DNA from: Kitasatospora sp. GP82
GTDB lineage: Bacteria > Actinomycetota > Actinomycetes > Streptomycetales > Streptomycetaceae
Reading direction: 5' to 3'
DNA length: 64,000 bases
Assembly (NCBI RefSeq): GCF_029892105.1
Contig: NZ_JARZAJ010000001.1
Location: 186,001-250,000 of the forward strand
Positions 1 to 7,851 of this stretch are shown here, in pieces (position 1 is the stretch's first letter; each line of letters starts with the position of its first letter). The position numbers were made by a program, and so were the translations under genes. The notes beneath the pieces are model-generated. The model had not been told where the DNA came from and did no database searches. It worked only from the letters and a program-made list of their open reading frames with translations.

Positions 1-26
1 CGTTCGGGAACATCCCCGGCGCCCAG

Positions 27-1193
27 GTGGAGAACCGGCGCCAGCTGGTGGTCAAGCTGGCCTGGATGTCGATGTGGATGATCTATCTGATCTACCCCGT
101 CAAGGACCTCGTGGGCGCCAGGCACGGCACGGCCGCCACGGTGGCCGGGGCGCTGGCCCTGGCGCTGTTCCTGGCCTCCTACATGAGCCTGGTCGCGGTC
201 CGTGCGACCAAGCCGGGGTCCTGGCGTGGCAGCTACCTGATCGTCGGGCTGATGATGCTGCTGGCCGTGGCCACGTCCTTCGGCCTGGGCGAGGCGTGGC
301 TCACGCTCTTCACCTACTGCTCGGTCTGTGCGGCCACCGTGCTGCCGCCGAGGCTGGGACTGCGCGGGGTGGCCGGGACGACCGCCCTGGCGCTGGCCGT
401 CGCACTGCTGACGCACGCGGAGACCGACACCCTGGCCGGGATCGTCCTGCCCTGCTTCCTCGGCGGCCTCGCGATGACCGGCTTGCAGCGGCTGGTCACC
501 ACCATGCGGGAGCTGCGCGAGGCCCGGGCCGCCGTGGCGCACCTGGCCGCCGCAGAGGAGCGGCTGCGCCTCGCCCGGGACCTGCACGACCTGCTCGGCC
601 ACTCGCTCTCGCTGATCACGCTCAAGAGCGAGCTCGCCGGACGCTTCATGGACCAGGACCAGCAGGAGGCCGCCAGGGCCCAGGTGGCCGACATCGAGAA
701 CGTGGCCCGCCAGTCGCTGGTGGACGTCCGGGAGGCGGTCGGCGGCTACCGCAGGCCGACCCTGCCGGTCGAGCTGGCCGCCGCGCGCACCGCCCTGACG
801 GCGGCCCAGGTGACGCTGGAGGCCGATCCTGCGGTGGCCGAGGACCGTCCGGGACTCGGTGGCCAGGAGGCCGGTGCACTGGCCTGGGCGCTGCGCGAGG
901 CCGTCACCAACGTCGTACGGCACGGCGAGGACGCCACCGTCTGCACGGTGACCATCGACGAGACCTGGGAGGGCGACGGCGAGCGCTACGCGGTGCTCGA
1001 AGTCGCCGACAACGGGCGCGGCCCCGGCAAGTCCTCGCCGGGCAACGGACTCTCGGGCCTGGAGGAGCGGCTCGCCCTGGTCGACGGCCGGCTGGAGACC
1101 GGTCCCGGGCAGCGCGGCAAGGGCTTCCGTCTGCGGGCGATGGTGCCGCTGCGCACCGTCCCCGTGCCGACGGCCGACAGCGTCCGGGAGTGA
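27..1193 (+). CDS. Two-component sensor histidine kinase, DesK/NarL type (5' end uncertain)
   Basis: Membrane histidine kinase that would autophosphorylate on a histidine and pass the phosphate to the response regulator encoded just downstream. The first ~160 residues hold about five hydrophobic membrane segments. They are followed by a short coiled linker, then a HisKA_3 dimerisation segment with the DLHDLLGHSLSL motif (phospho-acceptor His near residue 187). A C-terminal HATPase domain follows, with an N-box (REAVTNVVRHG) and G-boxes (DNGRGPG, GNGLSGLEER). The reading frame is open to the left edge of the window, so the GTG at 27 may not be the true start and a few N-terminal residues may lie outside. 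The cognate regulator begins 41 bp after the stop. The signal sensed cannot be told from sequence. Confidence 0.9.
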   Translation: MENRRQLVVKLAWMSMWMIYLIYPVKDLVGARHGTAATVAGALALALFLASYMSLVAVRATKPGSWRGSYLIVGLMMLLAVATSFGLGEAWLTLFTYCSVCAATVLPPRLGLRGVAGTTALALAVALLTHAETDTLAGIVLPCFLGGLAMTGLQRLVTTMRELREARAAVAHLAAAEERLRLARDLHDLLGHSLSLITLKSELAGRFMDQDQQEAARAQVADIENVARQSLVDVREAVGGYRRPTLPVELAAARTALTAAQVTLEADPAVAEDRPGLGGQEAGALAWALREAVTNVVRHGEDATVCTVTIDETWEGDGERYAVLEVADNGRGPGKSSPGNGLSGLEERLALVDGRLETGPGQRGKGFRLRAMVPLRTVPVPTADSVRE

Positions 1194-1222
1194 CCGGCGT
1201 CCGGGATGCGTCCCGCCGTGCC

Positions 1223-1228
1223 TAGGCT
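1223..1228 (+). promoter_or_regulatory. -10 box (TAGGCT) of a leaderless response-regulator transcript
   Basis: TAGGCT lies 6 nt before the ATG at 1235 and there is no Shine-Dalgarno sequence in between. This spacing places transcription start at or next to the start codon, so the regulator may also have its own promoter apart from the kinase. Confidence 0.5.
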
Positions 1229-1234
1229 GGCCGT

Positions 1235-1873
1235 ATGACTGACGAGACGCCAGAAGCGACCGTACGCGGTGTGAGAGTCCTCCTCGCCGAGGACCAGGGG
1301 ATGGTACGGGAGGCGCTGGCCGCACTGCTCGGACTCGAGGGGGACATCCACGTCGTCGCGCAGGTCGCGCGCGGGGACGAGGTCGCCGACGCGGTCGAGG
1401 CGCATGACGTCGAAGTGGCCGTACTGGACATCGAGATGCCCGGGATGACCGGGATCGACGCGGCGGCCGAGCTGCGGCGCCGCAGGCCCGGGACGAAGAT
1501 CGTGATCGCCACCACCTTCGGACGCCCCGGCTATCTGCGCCGGGCCATGGAGGCCGGGGCGGACGCCTTCCTGGTGAAGGACGCTCCCGCCTCCGAACTC
1601 GCCGAGGCGATCCGGAGGGTGCTGCGCGGCGAGCGGGTGATCGACCCGGCGCTGGCCGCGGCCGCGCTGGCCGAGGGCGCCAACCCCCTGACGGCCCGCG
1701 AGCGGGACGTCCTGGCGGCGGCGGCCGACGGTGCGGTCAACGCGGACATCGCCAAGCGGCTGCACCTCTCCGAGGGCACCGTACGCAACTACCTGTCGAT
1801 GGCCATCCAGAAGACCTCGGCGCGCAACCGGGCCGAGGCGGTACGGGTCGCCAAGGAGAAGGGCTGGCTCTGA
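1235..1873 (+). CDS. NarL/LuxR-family response regulator
   Basis: DNA-binding response regulator of 212 residues, the expected partner of the upstream kinase. An N-terminal receiver domain carries the acidic pair (LLAEDQ), the phospho-acceptor Asp near residue 65 (VLDIEMPGMTG), the conserved Thr (IATTF) and Lys (LVKDAPA). The C-terminal LuxR-type helix-turn-helix reads LTARERDVL...NADIAKRLHLSEGTVRNYLS, typical of NarL regulators. The ATG at 1235 is preceded by a -10-like hexamer and no ribosome binding site, consistent with leaderless translation. Target genes are unknown. Relatives of this kinase/regulator pair in actinomycetes are often next to ABC exporters, which here could lie upstream of the window. 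Confidence 0.95.
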   Translation: MTDETPEATVRGVRVLLAEDQGMVREALAALLGLEGDIHVVAQVARGDEVADAVEAHDVEVAVLDIEMPGMTGIDAAAELRRRRPGTKIVIATTFGRPGYLRRAMEAGADAFLVKDAPASELAEAIRRVLRGERVIDPALAAAALAEGANPLTARERDVLAAAADGAVNADIAKRLHLSEGTVRNYLSMAIQKTSARNRAEAVRVAKEKGWL

Positions 1874-1933
1874 CCCCTTGCCCCGGAAGGGGCTTCCCGG
1901 CTCCTGGAAGGCCCGCCGGCCTTGTGGGTGGGC

Positions 1934-2794
1934 TCAGTTGAGGCGGTGGCGGGCGGCGCGGGCCTCATGGCGGACCCGGCCGGCGGCCTCCGGGTCGAAG
2001 GCGTCCAGGATCTCCGCGTAGGACTCCATCTCGGCCGCGCCGGCCAGGAAGTGCCCGGTGCGGACCAGTAGTTCGGCCCGTTCCAGCCGCAGGCTGGCCG
2101 GGTGTCGGGGCAGCAGCAGGGCGAGCTCGGTCGCCCAGAGCTGGGTGCGGGCGTGCTCGGGGCGGTCGGAGGCCCAGCTTCGGACGTTGCCGAGCACCCT
2201 CAGCACGATGTCCAGCGGCTGTGCGGGAGTGAGGAGTTCCGGTGTGAACCGGTGGCCGGTGGCGCTCACCAGCTGCTCGGTGTCGTCCAGGTCGAGCAGC
2301 CGTCCGCCGTGGAACGGATCCGCCAGCACGTACTCGTTGCCGCCGGTGGGGCCGCCCACCGCGACGATGAAGTGCCCCGGCAGGGCCACCCCGTGGACGG
2401 TCAGCCCGGCGCGGGCCGCGACCGCGCACCAGACCAGCGAGAGCATGATCGGCAGCCCGCGCCGCCGCCGCAGTACATCGGGCAGCAGCGAGGACTCCAG
2501 CCGCCGGTAGTCGGCGGGGCGGCCGTGGAAGCGCTCCCGGCCGCCGAGCACGGCGGCGAGCAGGGCGGCGGTCTCCTCAGGGGTGGCCGGGGCCCGTTCG
2601 GCCACCGCCAGCCGGACGGCCGCCGCGTACCGGTCGAGTGCGGCCCGGCAGGCCGTCAGCAGCTCCTCCAGGGTGGCCGGTTCGTCCGGGTCGGCCAGGG
2701 TGTGCTCGGCAGCGGCCAGCAGGCAGAGCAGCACCGGATCTGGGTGCTCTGCCCTGGCCTCGGCGCGGAAGCGTGATCTGCTCTGCTCGGTCAA
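1934..2794 (-). CDS. SirB1/transglutaminase-like family protein
   Basis: Protein of 286 residues with a transglutaminase-like fold of the SirB1 type. Visible family features are RRLESSLLPDVLRRRRGLPIMLSLVW followed (in the same domain) by ARAGLTVHGVALPGHFIV and YVLADPFHGGRLLD, then a C-terminal tetratricopeptide-like helical region (RNVRSW-type segment, LLLPRHPASLRLERAELLVRTG). SirB1 proteins have no firmly known biochemical activity, and the classical transglutaminase catalytic Cys is not obvious here. The reading frame stays open far upstream into the neighbouring gene. I choose TTG at 2794 because AAGG sits about 10 nt before it and because this start avoids overlap with the acetyltransferase, which ends at 2842. 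The two genes probably form one transcript. Confidence 0.8.
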   Translation of the reverse strand: MTEQSRSRFRAEARAEHPDPVLLCLLAAAEHTLADPDEPATLEELLTACRAALDRYAAAVRLAVAERAPATPEETAALLAAVLGGRERFHGRPADYRRLESSLLPDVLRRRRGLPIMLSLVWCAVAARAGLTVHGVALPGHFIVAVGGPTGGNEYVLADPFHGGRLLDLDDTEQLVSATGHRFTPELLTPAQPLDIVLRVLGNVRSWASDRPEHARTQLWATELALLLPRHPASLRLERAELLVRTGHFLAGAAEMESYAEILDAFDPEAAGRVRHEARAARHRLN

Positions 2795-2841
2795 CAGAAG
2801 CCTTCGTCGGTCCGGGGTCGGTACTGCCGCAGGGGTCGGTC

Positions 2842-3852
2842 CTACCGCTGGGGTAGCTGGGCGTAGTGGTAAGTGTGACTCGTCCGGAAGCCGAGCCGGT
2901 CGTAGAGGGCGATCGCGCCGGAGTTCTCCACCTCCACCTGAAGGTATGCGCCGCTCGCGCCCTCCTCGGCGGCGCGCGCCGCGAGAACGGCCATCACGGT
3001 GGTGGCCAGCCCGGTGCGCCGCGCGTACGGGGAGACCTCGATCGCCGCGAAGCAGGCCCACGGCCCGTCGATCACGCACCGGCCGATCGCCAGCGGGGCC
3101 TCGGGCCCCGGCACGGTCGCGAACCAGACCGAGGGCCCGCCGTGCAGCACCAGGGCTGCGGCCCGGTCCAGTTCGGCGTCGCCGCCGGCCCTGCGGTACT
3201 GGGAGAGCCACTCGGGCCCGGCGGTACGGGACAGCCGTACCCGCTCATGACCGGTGCCCAGCCTGGTGAGCGGGGCGAGCGGCGCGGTGCGCACCAGGGT
3301 CGGCGCGTACCCGGCGCCGAGCCGGTCCAGCTCGGCGGTGAGGTTCTCGGGCGAGCCGGGGGTGACCACCTCGACGTAGGCGGGCAGGCCGCGCTCCCGG
3401 TACCAGTCCTGGACGGCGGCCAGCGCCTCGGGCAGCGGACGGCCCGGGTCTCCGAGCGCCTGGACCGAGTTGGCCCGGCGGGTGAATCCGGCCGAAGCGC
3501 GCAGGATCCACTCGCCGAGCGGTTCCTGCTCCACGGCCGGCCAGCCGCGGGCGGCGATCCGTTGCAGTTCGACCGGGCCCGCCTCGGGCACACGGGCCGC
3601 CTGCCGGGCCGGGAAGGGCGGTACGGTCTTGCCCGCGACCAGCAGCTTCTCAGGGAACGAGACGGCTTGGCCATCCCGTGGGACGACCGTCAGGCCGTGA
3701 TCGTCCCAGGATACGAGCACTCCGATCACATCGCGGAACACCGGACGGCCGTCCACGAACTCCGAAAGGCGCCGCACAGAGACCCGTCGTCCCACGTCAG
3801 AGCGGTCCATCCGGACCTCGGGACGAGGGTCGACCGGATCTTGAGCCGTCAT
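2842..3852 (-). CDS. GNAT-family N-acetyltransferase with N-terminal extension
   Basis: Predicted acetyl-CoA-dependent N-acetyltransferase of 336 residues. The N-terminal ~90 residues form a separate small domain (GRRVSVRRLSEF...DVIGVLVSWDDHGLTVV), as in other actinobacterial members. The C-terminal GNAT domain has the acetyl-CoA loop in RRTGLATTVMAVLAARAAEEGA, followed by LQVEVENSGAIALYDRLGFRTSHTYHY, the classic motif B end of the fold. The ATG at 3852 is chosen because AGGAGG stands 8 nt upstream. The GTG nine bases earlier overlaps that ribosome binding site and is unlikely to be used. The substrate is unknown. It is divergent from fdxA, so 3853-3988 should contain promoters for both. Confidence 0.85.
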   Translation of the reverse strand: MTAQDPVDPRPEVRMDRSDVGRRVSVRRLSEFVDGRPVFRDVIGVLVSWDDHGLTVVPRDGQAVSFPEKLLVAGKTVPPFPARQAARVPEAGPVELQRIAARGWPAVEQEPLGEWILRASAGFTRRANSVQALGDPGRPLPEALAAVQDWYRERGLPAYVEVVTPGSPENLTAELDRLGAGYAPTLVRTAPLAPLTRLGTGHERVRLSRTAGPEWLSQYRRAGGDAELDRAAALVLHGGPSVWFATVPGPEAPLAIGRCVIDGPWACFAAIEVSPYARRTGLATTVMAVLAARAAEEGASGAYLQVEVENSGAIALYDRLGFRTSHTYHYAQLPQR

Positions 3853-3988
3853 CTGGGGCACCTCCTGTGCATTTGCAGTCTCTGACCCGCGATACTAGGG
3901 GCGGGCATCGACGACGCCGCGCTCACCCGCGCACGCGAGCAAGAGCAAACAGTTTGGGGCGCCAGCCCTTCCGAGGAGGAACGAAAGC

Positions 3989-4315
3989 GTGACCTACGTC
4001 ATCGCGCAGCCTTGTGTCGACGTCAAGGACAAGGCGTGCATCGAGGAGTGCCCGGTCGACTGCATTTACGAGGGCGAGCGCTCTCTGTACATCCACCCGG
4101 ATGAGTGCGTCGACTGTGGTGCGTGTGAGCCGGTCTGCCCGGTCGAGGCGATCTTCTACGAGGACGACACCCCGGAGGAGTGGAAGGACTACTACAAGGC
4201 GAACGTCGAGTTCTTCGACGACCTCGGTTCGCCCGGTGGCGCCTCGAAGCTGGGCCTGATCGAGAAGGACCACCCGTTCATCGCGGCCCTTCCGCCGCAG
4301 AACGCCGAACACTGA
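3989..4315 (+). CDS. fdxA: 7Fe ferredoxin (3Fe-4S/4Fe-4S)
   Basis: Small acidic cytosolic electron carrier of 108 residues. The cysteine pattern is C9, C17, C21, C25 and C40, C43, C46, C50 (ECPVDCIYEG and CVDCGACEPVCPVEAI). This is the seven-iron arrangement with a 3Fe-4S and a 4Fe-4S cluster, and the long C-terminal tail (DYYKANVEFFDDLGSPGG) is typical of mycobacterial FdxA/FdxC and streptomycete ferredoxins. The start is GTG with GAGGAGG upstream. The stop is only 17 bp from dapC, so the two genes are probably co-transcribed, the same pairing as fdxC and an aminotransferase gene in M. tuberculosis. Likely redox partners are oxidoreductases or cytochromes P450 encoded elsewhere. Confidence 0.97.
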   Translation: MTYVIAQPCVDVKDKACIEECPVDCIYEGERSLYIHPDECVDCGACEPVCPVEAIFYEDDTPEEWKDYYKANVEFFDDLGSPGGASKLGLIEKDHPFIAALPPQNAEH

Positions 4316-4332
4316 TCGGTGGCAGCTGAGCT

Positions 4333-5478
4333 GTGAGCACTGATTCTCCGCACGCGCCGCTCCCGGGTCACCCGGGGGCGGCGCGCCGCGTCTCCGACCT
4401 CTTGCCGGTCTTCCCCTGGGACAAGCTGGAGCCGTACAAGCGCACGGCGCTCGCCCACCCGGGCGGGCTCTGCGACTTCTCGGTCGGCACCCCCGTGGAC
4501 CCGGTCCCCGAGGTGATCCAGAAGGCGCTGGCCGCCAACACCGACACCCCCGGCTACCCGACCGTCTGGGGTCCGCCGGAGCTGCGCGAGGCGATCGCCG
4601 GCTGGCTGCGCCGCCGGCTCGGCGCCGAGATCGGCCCCGAGGCGATCCTGCCGACCGTCGGCTCCAAGGAGCTGGTGGCCTGGCTGCCGACCCAGCTCGG
4701 CCTCGGCCCCGGCGACCAGGTGGCATATCCGCGCCTCGCCTATCCGACGTACGAGGTCGGTGCCAGGCTGTGCGGCGCCGAACCGGTCGAGTACGACGAC
4801 GTGGCCGATCTCGACCCGGCCAGGGTGCGGCTGCTCTGGCTGAACTCGCCCTCCAACCCGACCGGTCGGGTGCTCTCGGTCGCCGAACTCCGCCGGGCGG
4901 TGGAGTGGGCACGCGAGCACCGGGTGCTGCTGGTCAGCGACGAGTGCTACCTGGAGCTCGGCTGGGAGGCCGCCCCGGCCTCGGTGCTCGGCCAGGAGGT
5001 GTGCAACGGCGACCATGAGGGTCTGCTGGTGGTGCACTCGCTCTCCAAGCGCTCCAACCTGGCGGGCTACCGGGCGTCGTTCGTCGCCGGCGACCCGGTG
5101 GTGATCCGGGAGCTGCTGGAGATCCGCAAGCACGGCGGCATGATAGTGCCCGCTCCCGTGCAGGCGGCCACCATCGCGGCCCTCGCGGACGACGCGCACG
5201 TGGCCGAGCAGCGGGCTCGCTACGCGGCGCGCCGCAGCGCGCTGCGGGCGGCCCTGGAGGCGTACGGCTTCCGGATCGAGCACTCCGAGGCGAGCCTGTA
5301 CCTGTGGGCGACGCAGGACCGGCCCTGCTGGGAGACGGTGGCGGAACTGGCCGAGCTGGGCATCCTGGTGGCGCCCGGCGACTTCTACGGGCCTTCCGGC
5401 GGCCGGTTCGTCCGGGTGGCGTTCACGGCGACCGACGAGCGGGTGCAGGCCGCGGTGGAGCGGCTCAGCCCCAGGTAG
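4333..5478 (+). CDS. dapC: Succinyldiaminopimelate transaminase (DapC-type class I aminotransferase)
   Basis: PLP-dependent aminotransferase of 381 residues that would convert N-succinyl-L-2-amino-6-ketopimelate to N-succinyl-LL-diaminopimelate in the lysine and cell-wall DAP pathway. Visible features are the N-terminal VFPWDKLEPYK segment typical of the actinobacterial DapC group, the substrate/PLP motif LNSPSNPTGR, the Asp/Tyr pair in VSDECYLELGW, and the Schiff-base lysine in SLSKRSNLAGYR (near residue 240). The GTG start follows fdxA by 17 bp. A perfect terminator hairpin lies 30 bp after the stop. dapE is about 2.4 kb further on, but no dapD or dapF is present in this stretch. Confidence 0.92.
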   Translation: MSTDSPHAPLPGHPGAARRVSDLLPVFPWDKLEPYKRTALAHPGGLCDFSVGTPVDPVPEVIQKALAANTDTPGYPTVWGPPELREAIAGWLRRRLGAEIGPEAILPTVGSKELVAWLPTQLGLGPGDQVAYPRLAYPTYEVGARLCGAEPVEYDDVADLDPARVRLLWLNSPSNPTGRVLSVAELRRAVEWAREHRVLLVSDECYLELGWEAAPASVLGQEVCNGDHEGLLVVHSLSKRSNLAGYRASFVAGDPVVIRELLEIRKHGGMIVPAPVQAATIAALADDAHVAEQRARYAARRSALRAALEAYGFRIEHSEASLYLWATQDRPCWETVAELAELGILVAPGDFYGPSGGRFVRVAFTATDERVQAAVERLSPR

Positions 5479-5508
5479 CTCTTCAGGGGCGCGGGGCTGT
5501 GAATGGGA

Positions 5509-5555
5509 CGGCGAAGGGGCCGGGGAGATGTGCGAGCTCCCCGGCCCCTTCGCCG
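5509..5555. terminator. Bidirectional terminator between dapC and the secreted-protein gene
   Basis: A perfect 19-bp stem (5509-5527 with 5537-5555) closes a 9-nt loop. It has no strong T-run, as usual in streptomycetes. It lies between convergent genes and can serve both. The dispersed word TTCAGGGGCGCGGGG precedes it at 5482-5496. Confidence 0.9.
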
Positions 5556-5595
5556 GTTCTGTGGCAGGCGGGTGCCGCCCCCGGGTGACGGTTGA

Positions 5596-6381
5596 TCAGC
5601 CGCCGAGGTGGCCGATCAGGCCGGTGAGCTGGTTGGCCGGCAGGCCGAGGGAGTCGAGCGGGCTGTTGCCCAGGCCGGGGACGCCGCCGCCGAGGCGGTG
5701 GCCCTCGCCGCCGTGGCCGGTCAGCGAGCCGAGGGCGTCGGCGGCGGGCAGAGCCTTGCCGAGACCGCCCGGGAGGGCGTTGGTCACGGCGCCGGTGTCG
5801 GGCACGCCGCCGGTGGGCAGGGCGCTGGTGACCGTGCTGCCGCCGGGCAGGGCGTGGGAGAGGCTGTCCAGGCCGCCGGTGGCGGAGGTGCTGCGGGTGC
5901 CGGGCACGGAGGGCAGTTTGCCGGCGAGCTCAGGGGCGAGCCGGTCGGCCAGGGCCGGGGTGGCCTTGGCGGCGACGGTGGAGAGCGCGCCGGTGACGGC
6001 AGCGGTCTTCTCGGCCGGACCGGTCAGCTTGCCGAGGGAGTGGTCGGTGTTCGGCAGGGCGGTGGTCACCTTGCCGAGGGAGTGGTCGGTGTTCGGCAGG
6101 GCGGTGGTCACCGTCCTGCCGGCGGCGTCGGCGGTGGCCGGAACGCCGGCCGCGACGGTGGCGGCGCCGGTCGTGCCGGCGGCCTGGCCGAGCTCGTGGG
6201 TCGCTCCCTGCACCGTGGAGGCCGAGTTCGGGACGTCCGGCTGGGTCAGCGTGGACCCCAGGTCGGTCGTCGAGGGCACCAGGTCGGCGGCGGAGGCGGA
6301 CCCGGCCCCGATCAGAGGTGCCGCGCCGGCCGCAACGAGCAGCGCGGCCTGGGCGATCCGGCGTGTGAGGGGGAGAGACAT
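5596..6381 (-). CDS. Secreted Ala/Gly/Leu-rich protein of unknown function with internal repeat
   Basis: Exported protein of 261 residues with no enzyme motif that I recognise. Residues 1-31 are a clear Sec signal peptide: basic RR, a hydrophobic AALLVAAGAAPLIG core and an ASA-like cleavage site (GSASAADL). The mature part is low-complexity and helix-poor, with many ALPGG, LPTGG and LGSLTG segments. It also contains a perfect tandem duplication of the 14-residue unit VTTALPNTDHSLGK. It has no Cys and no cell-wall sorting signal. Similar proteins occur in many streptomycetes and are usually left as hypothetical or misnamed ATP-binding proteins. It is convergent with dapC, and a shared terminator lies at 5509-5555. 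A role at the cell surface is only a guess. Confidence 0.8.
   Translation of the reverse strand: MSLPLTRRIAQAALLVAAGAAPLIGAGSASAADLVPSTTDLGSTLTQPDVPNSASTVQGATHELGQAAGTTGAATVAAGVPATADAAGRTVTTALPNTDHSLGKVTTALPNTDHSLGKLTGPAEKTAAVTGALSTVAAKATPALADRLAPELAGKLPSVPGTRSTSATGGLDSLSHALPGGSTVTSALPTGGVPDTGAVTNALPGGLGKALPAADALGSLTGHGGEGHRLGGGVPGLGNSPLDSLGLPANQLTGLIGHLGG
6028..6111. repeat. Perfect 42-bp tandem duplication
   Basis: Two identical 42-bp copies (6028-6069 and 6070-6111) sit inside the secreted-protein gene and encode VTTALPNTDHSLGK twice. The identity extends to third codon positions, which suggests a recent duplication or homogenisation. Confidence 0.95.
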
Positions 6382-6694
6382 GGTGCTCCTAAAGAAGGTG
6401 AGTTCGTACCGTCCGGCGAACGGACGACGTGAATACCGCTGGAGGAGCGAGAAGGTTTCGGCCTGCGAGGGTCAAGCGTTTCCAAAGATCGGACGATCCT
6501 TTTTCGGGCAATCCGGGCGGACCGGCCATCCGGCGGACCCGTGATGAAACGTCACATCCCTTGGGCGGCAAGGGGGTGTCGGCGCAGGTGCGGTGATTCC
6601 CCGAATCGGACGAAACGGACCAGGACCGTCCACCCAGATTGACCGGAATCACCCGTTGGGCGGTAACCCGGACACCTGTGCGTCAATCCGGGCG
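6382..6694. other. Intergenic region, 313 bp
   Basis: This gap lies upstream of the secreted-protein gene and downstream of the lysozyme-like gene, both on the minus strand. It includes a less GC-rich patch around 6480-6560, a likely promoter area for the secreted-protein gene. I found no convincing small ORF or strong hairpin. Confidence 0.5.
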
Positions 6695-7675
6695 TCAGCT
6701 CTTGGCCGGGGCGCCCAGGGTGACCAGTACCCGGTCCGTCGAAGGTGCGGTGGCGCTCGCCTTCCAGCCGTCCGAGGGCCGCTCCACCCGCCAGACCTTG
6801 CCGTCGTACGCCACCGCACCGATGCCCAGCTGCTGCGCGTGGGCCACCGACCACTGTGCGACCGCCCAGCCGCTCTGCCGCAGTGCGTCCGGACCGGAGT
6901 CGGTGCTCGTGGACGGCTGCGGGGCGAGCGCCAGTACCGTGCGCGGGTCCTTCTCGGCCTTGGCGGCCGGCGCGGCGGTGACGGTCTTGCCGAACTCGCG
7001 GCGGACCCGGTCGCCGACGTCCAGCGGCTGCTGTCCGGTGCCGGTGGCCGAGGGGGAGGGCGAGGGAACGGTCAGATCGTCCACCACGCAGTTGAGCGCG
7101 GCCGGTTCGCGGCCGGTGAGCACCGAGGAGACCAGTGTCGCGTTGCCCTCGTGCTTGGCGTACGCCTGCGGGTAGCCGCTGCGCTGCACCTGCTGAGCCG
7201 CGTCGGTGAGCGGCATCCGGGCGTAGCCGGGCACCTTCACCAGGCTGTCGAGGAACTTGTTGGTGGCGTACACCGGGTCCATGATCTGGTCCACCGTGCC
7301 CCAGCCCTGGGAGGGGCGCTGCTGGAACAGGCCGACCGAATCCCGGTCGCCGCCCGGGATGTTGTGCAGCTTGGACTCCTGCATCGCCGTCGCCAGAGCG
7401 ATGGTGACCGCCCGCTCGGGCAGCCCGCGGGAGATCGCCACCGAGGCGATGGTCGCGGCGTTGGCGGCCTGCGAGAGGTCGAGGGTGCCGGTGCCCGCCT
7501 GGGTCTTTATCGTGCAGCCCTCCGCCGGTGAGATCAGCCGGTCCCGGTTGAGGTACACCACCACACCCGCGATCACGGCGAGTACCAACAGGCCGATCAG
7601 CACCCGGCGCACCGGCCGCCGCCGGCGGCCGCCCGCCTCGGCACCGTCCTGCCCGCCCGCTGCCATCTCGGCCAC
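6695..7675 (-). CDS. Membrane-anchored lysozyme/transglycosylase-like protein
   Basis: Type II membrane protein of 326 residues. A basic cytosolic tail (GGRRRRPVRR) is followed by one transmembrane helix at about residues 25-43 (VLIGLLVLAVIAGVVVYL), and the rest is extracellular. The outside region has the actinobacterial motif AMQESKLHNI...DRDSVGLFQQRPSQGWGT...IMDPVYATNKFLDSL. This resembles goose-lysozyme/transglycosylase-like domains, with the Glu in MQESKL as the likely general acid. It ends in a second Pro/Ser/Thr-linked domain (VPSPSPSATG linker). The family is often annotated as a heavy-metal transporter, which the sequence does not support. Cell-wall remodelling is the likely role. 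The neighbouring DAP-synthesis genes fit a wall theme, though they lie on the other strand. Confidence 0.75.
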   Translation of the reverse strand: MAEMAAGGQDGAEAGGRRRRPVRRVLIGLLVLAVIAGVVVYLNRDRLISPAEGCTIKTQAGTGTLDLSQAANAATIASVAISRGLPERAVTIALATAMQESKLHNIPGGDRDSVGLFQQRPSQGWGTVDQIMDPVYATNKFLDSLVKVPGYARMPLTDAAQQVQRSGYPQAYAKHEGNATLVSSVLTGREPAALNCVVDDLTVPSPSPSATGTGQQPLDVGDRVRREFGKTVTAAPAAKAEKDPRTVLALAPQPSTSTDSGPDALRQSGWAVAQWSVAHAQQLGIGAVAYDGKVWRVERPSDGWKASATAPSTDRVLVTLGAPAKS

Positions 7676-7837
7676 GGCTTCCCCTCTCGCCTCGCATCCG
7701 CGCAGTGGTCACTGCGCTCGCACACCGTACCCACTCGGACGGCTGTACGGGGAAGGACGGTTGCGGAGCCCGCCGCGGAAACCTCGGCACGGGTGCACCA
7801 GGCCGCTGCCAGCGGAGATGCCGGGCCCGGGCCCGGC

Positions 7838-7843
7838 TACGCT
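7838..7843 (+). promoter_or_regulatory. -10 box (TACGCT) of leaderless dapE
   Basis: TACGCT ends 8 nt before the dapE ATG and there is no ribosome binding site in between, which indicates a leaderless mRNA. Confidence 0.55.
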
Positions 7844-7851
7844 AGGCGACC

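Noticed and set aside
3853-3861. GTG at 3861 as start of the GNAT gene
   Set aside because: It is formed by the last base of the AGGAGG ribosome binding site itself. ATG at 3852 has correct spacing.
6695-7675. Heavy-metal transporter annotation often attached to this family
   Set aside because: There is only one membrane helix and no metal-binding motif. The extracellular part looks like a lysozyme/transglycosylase domain.
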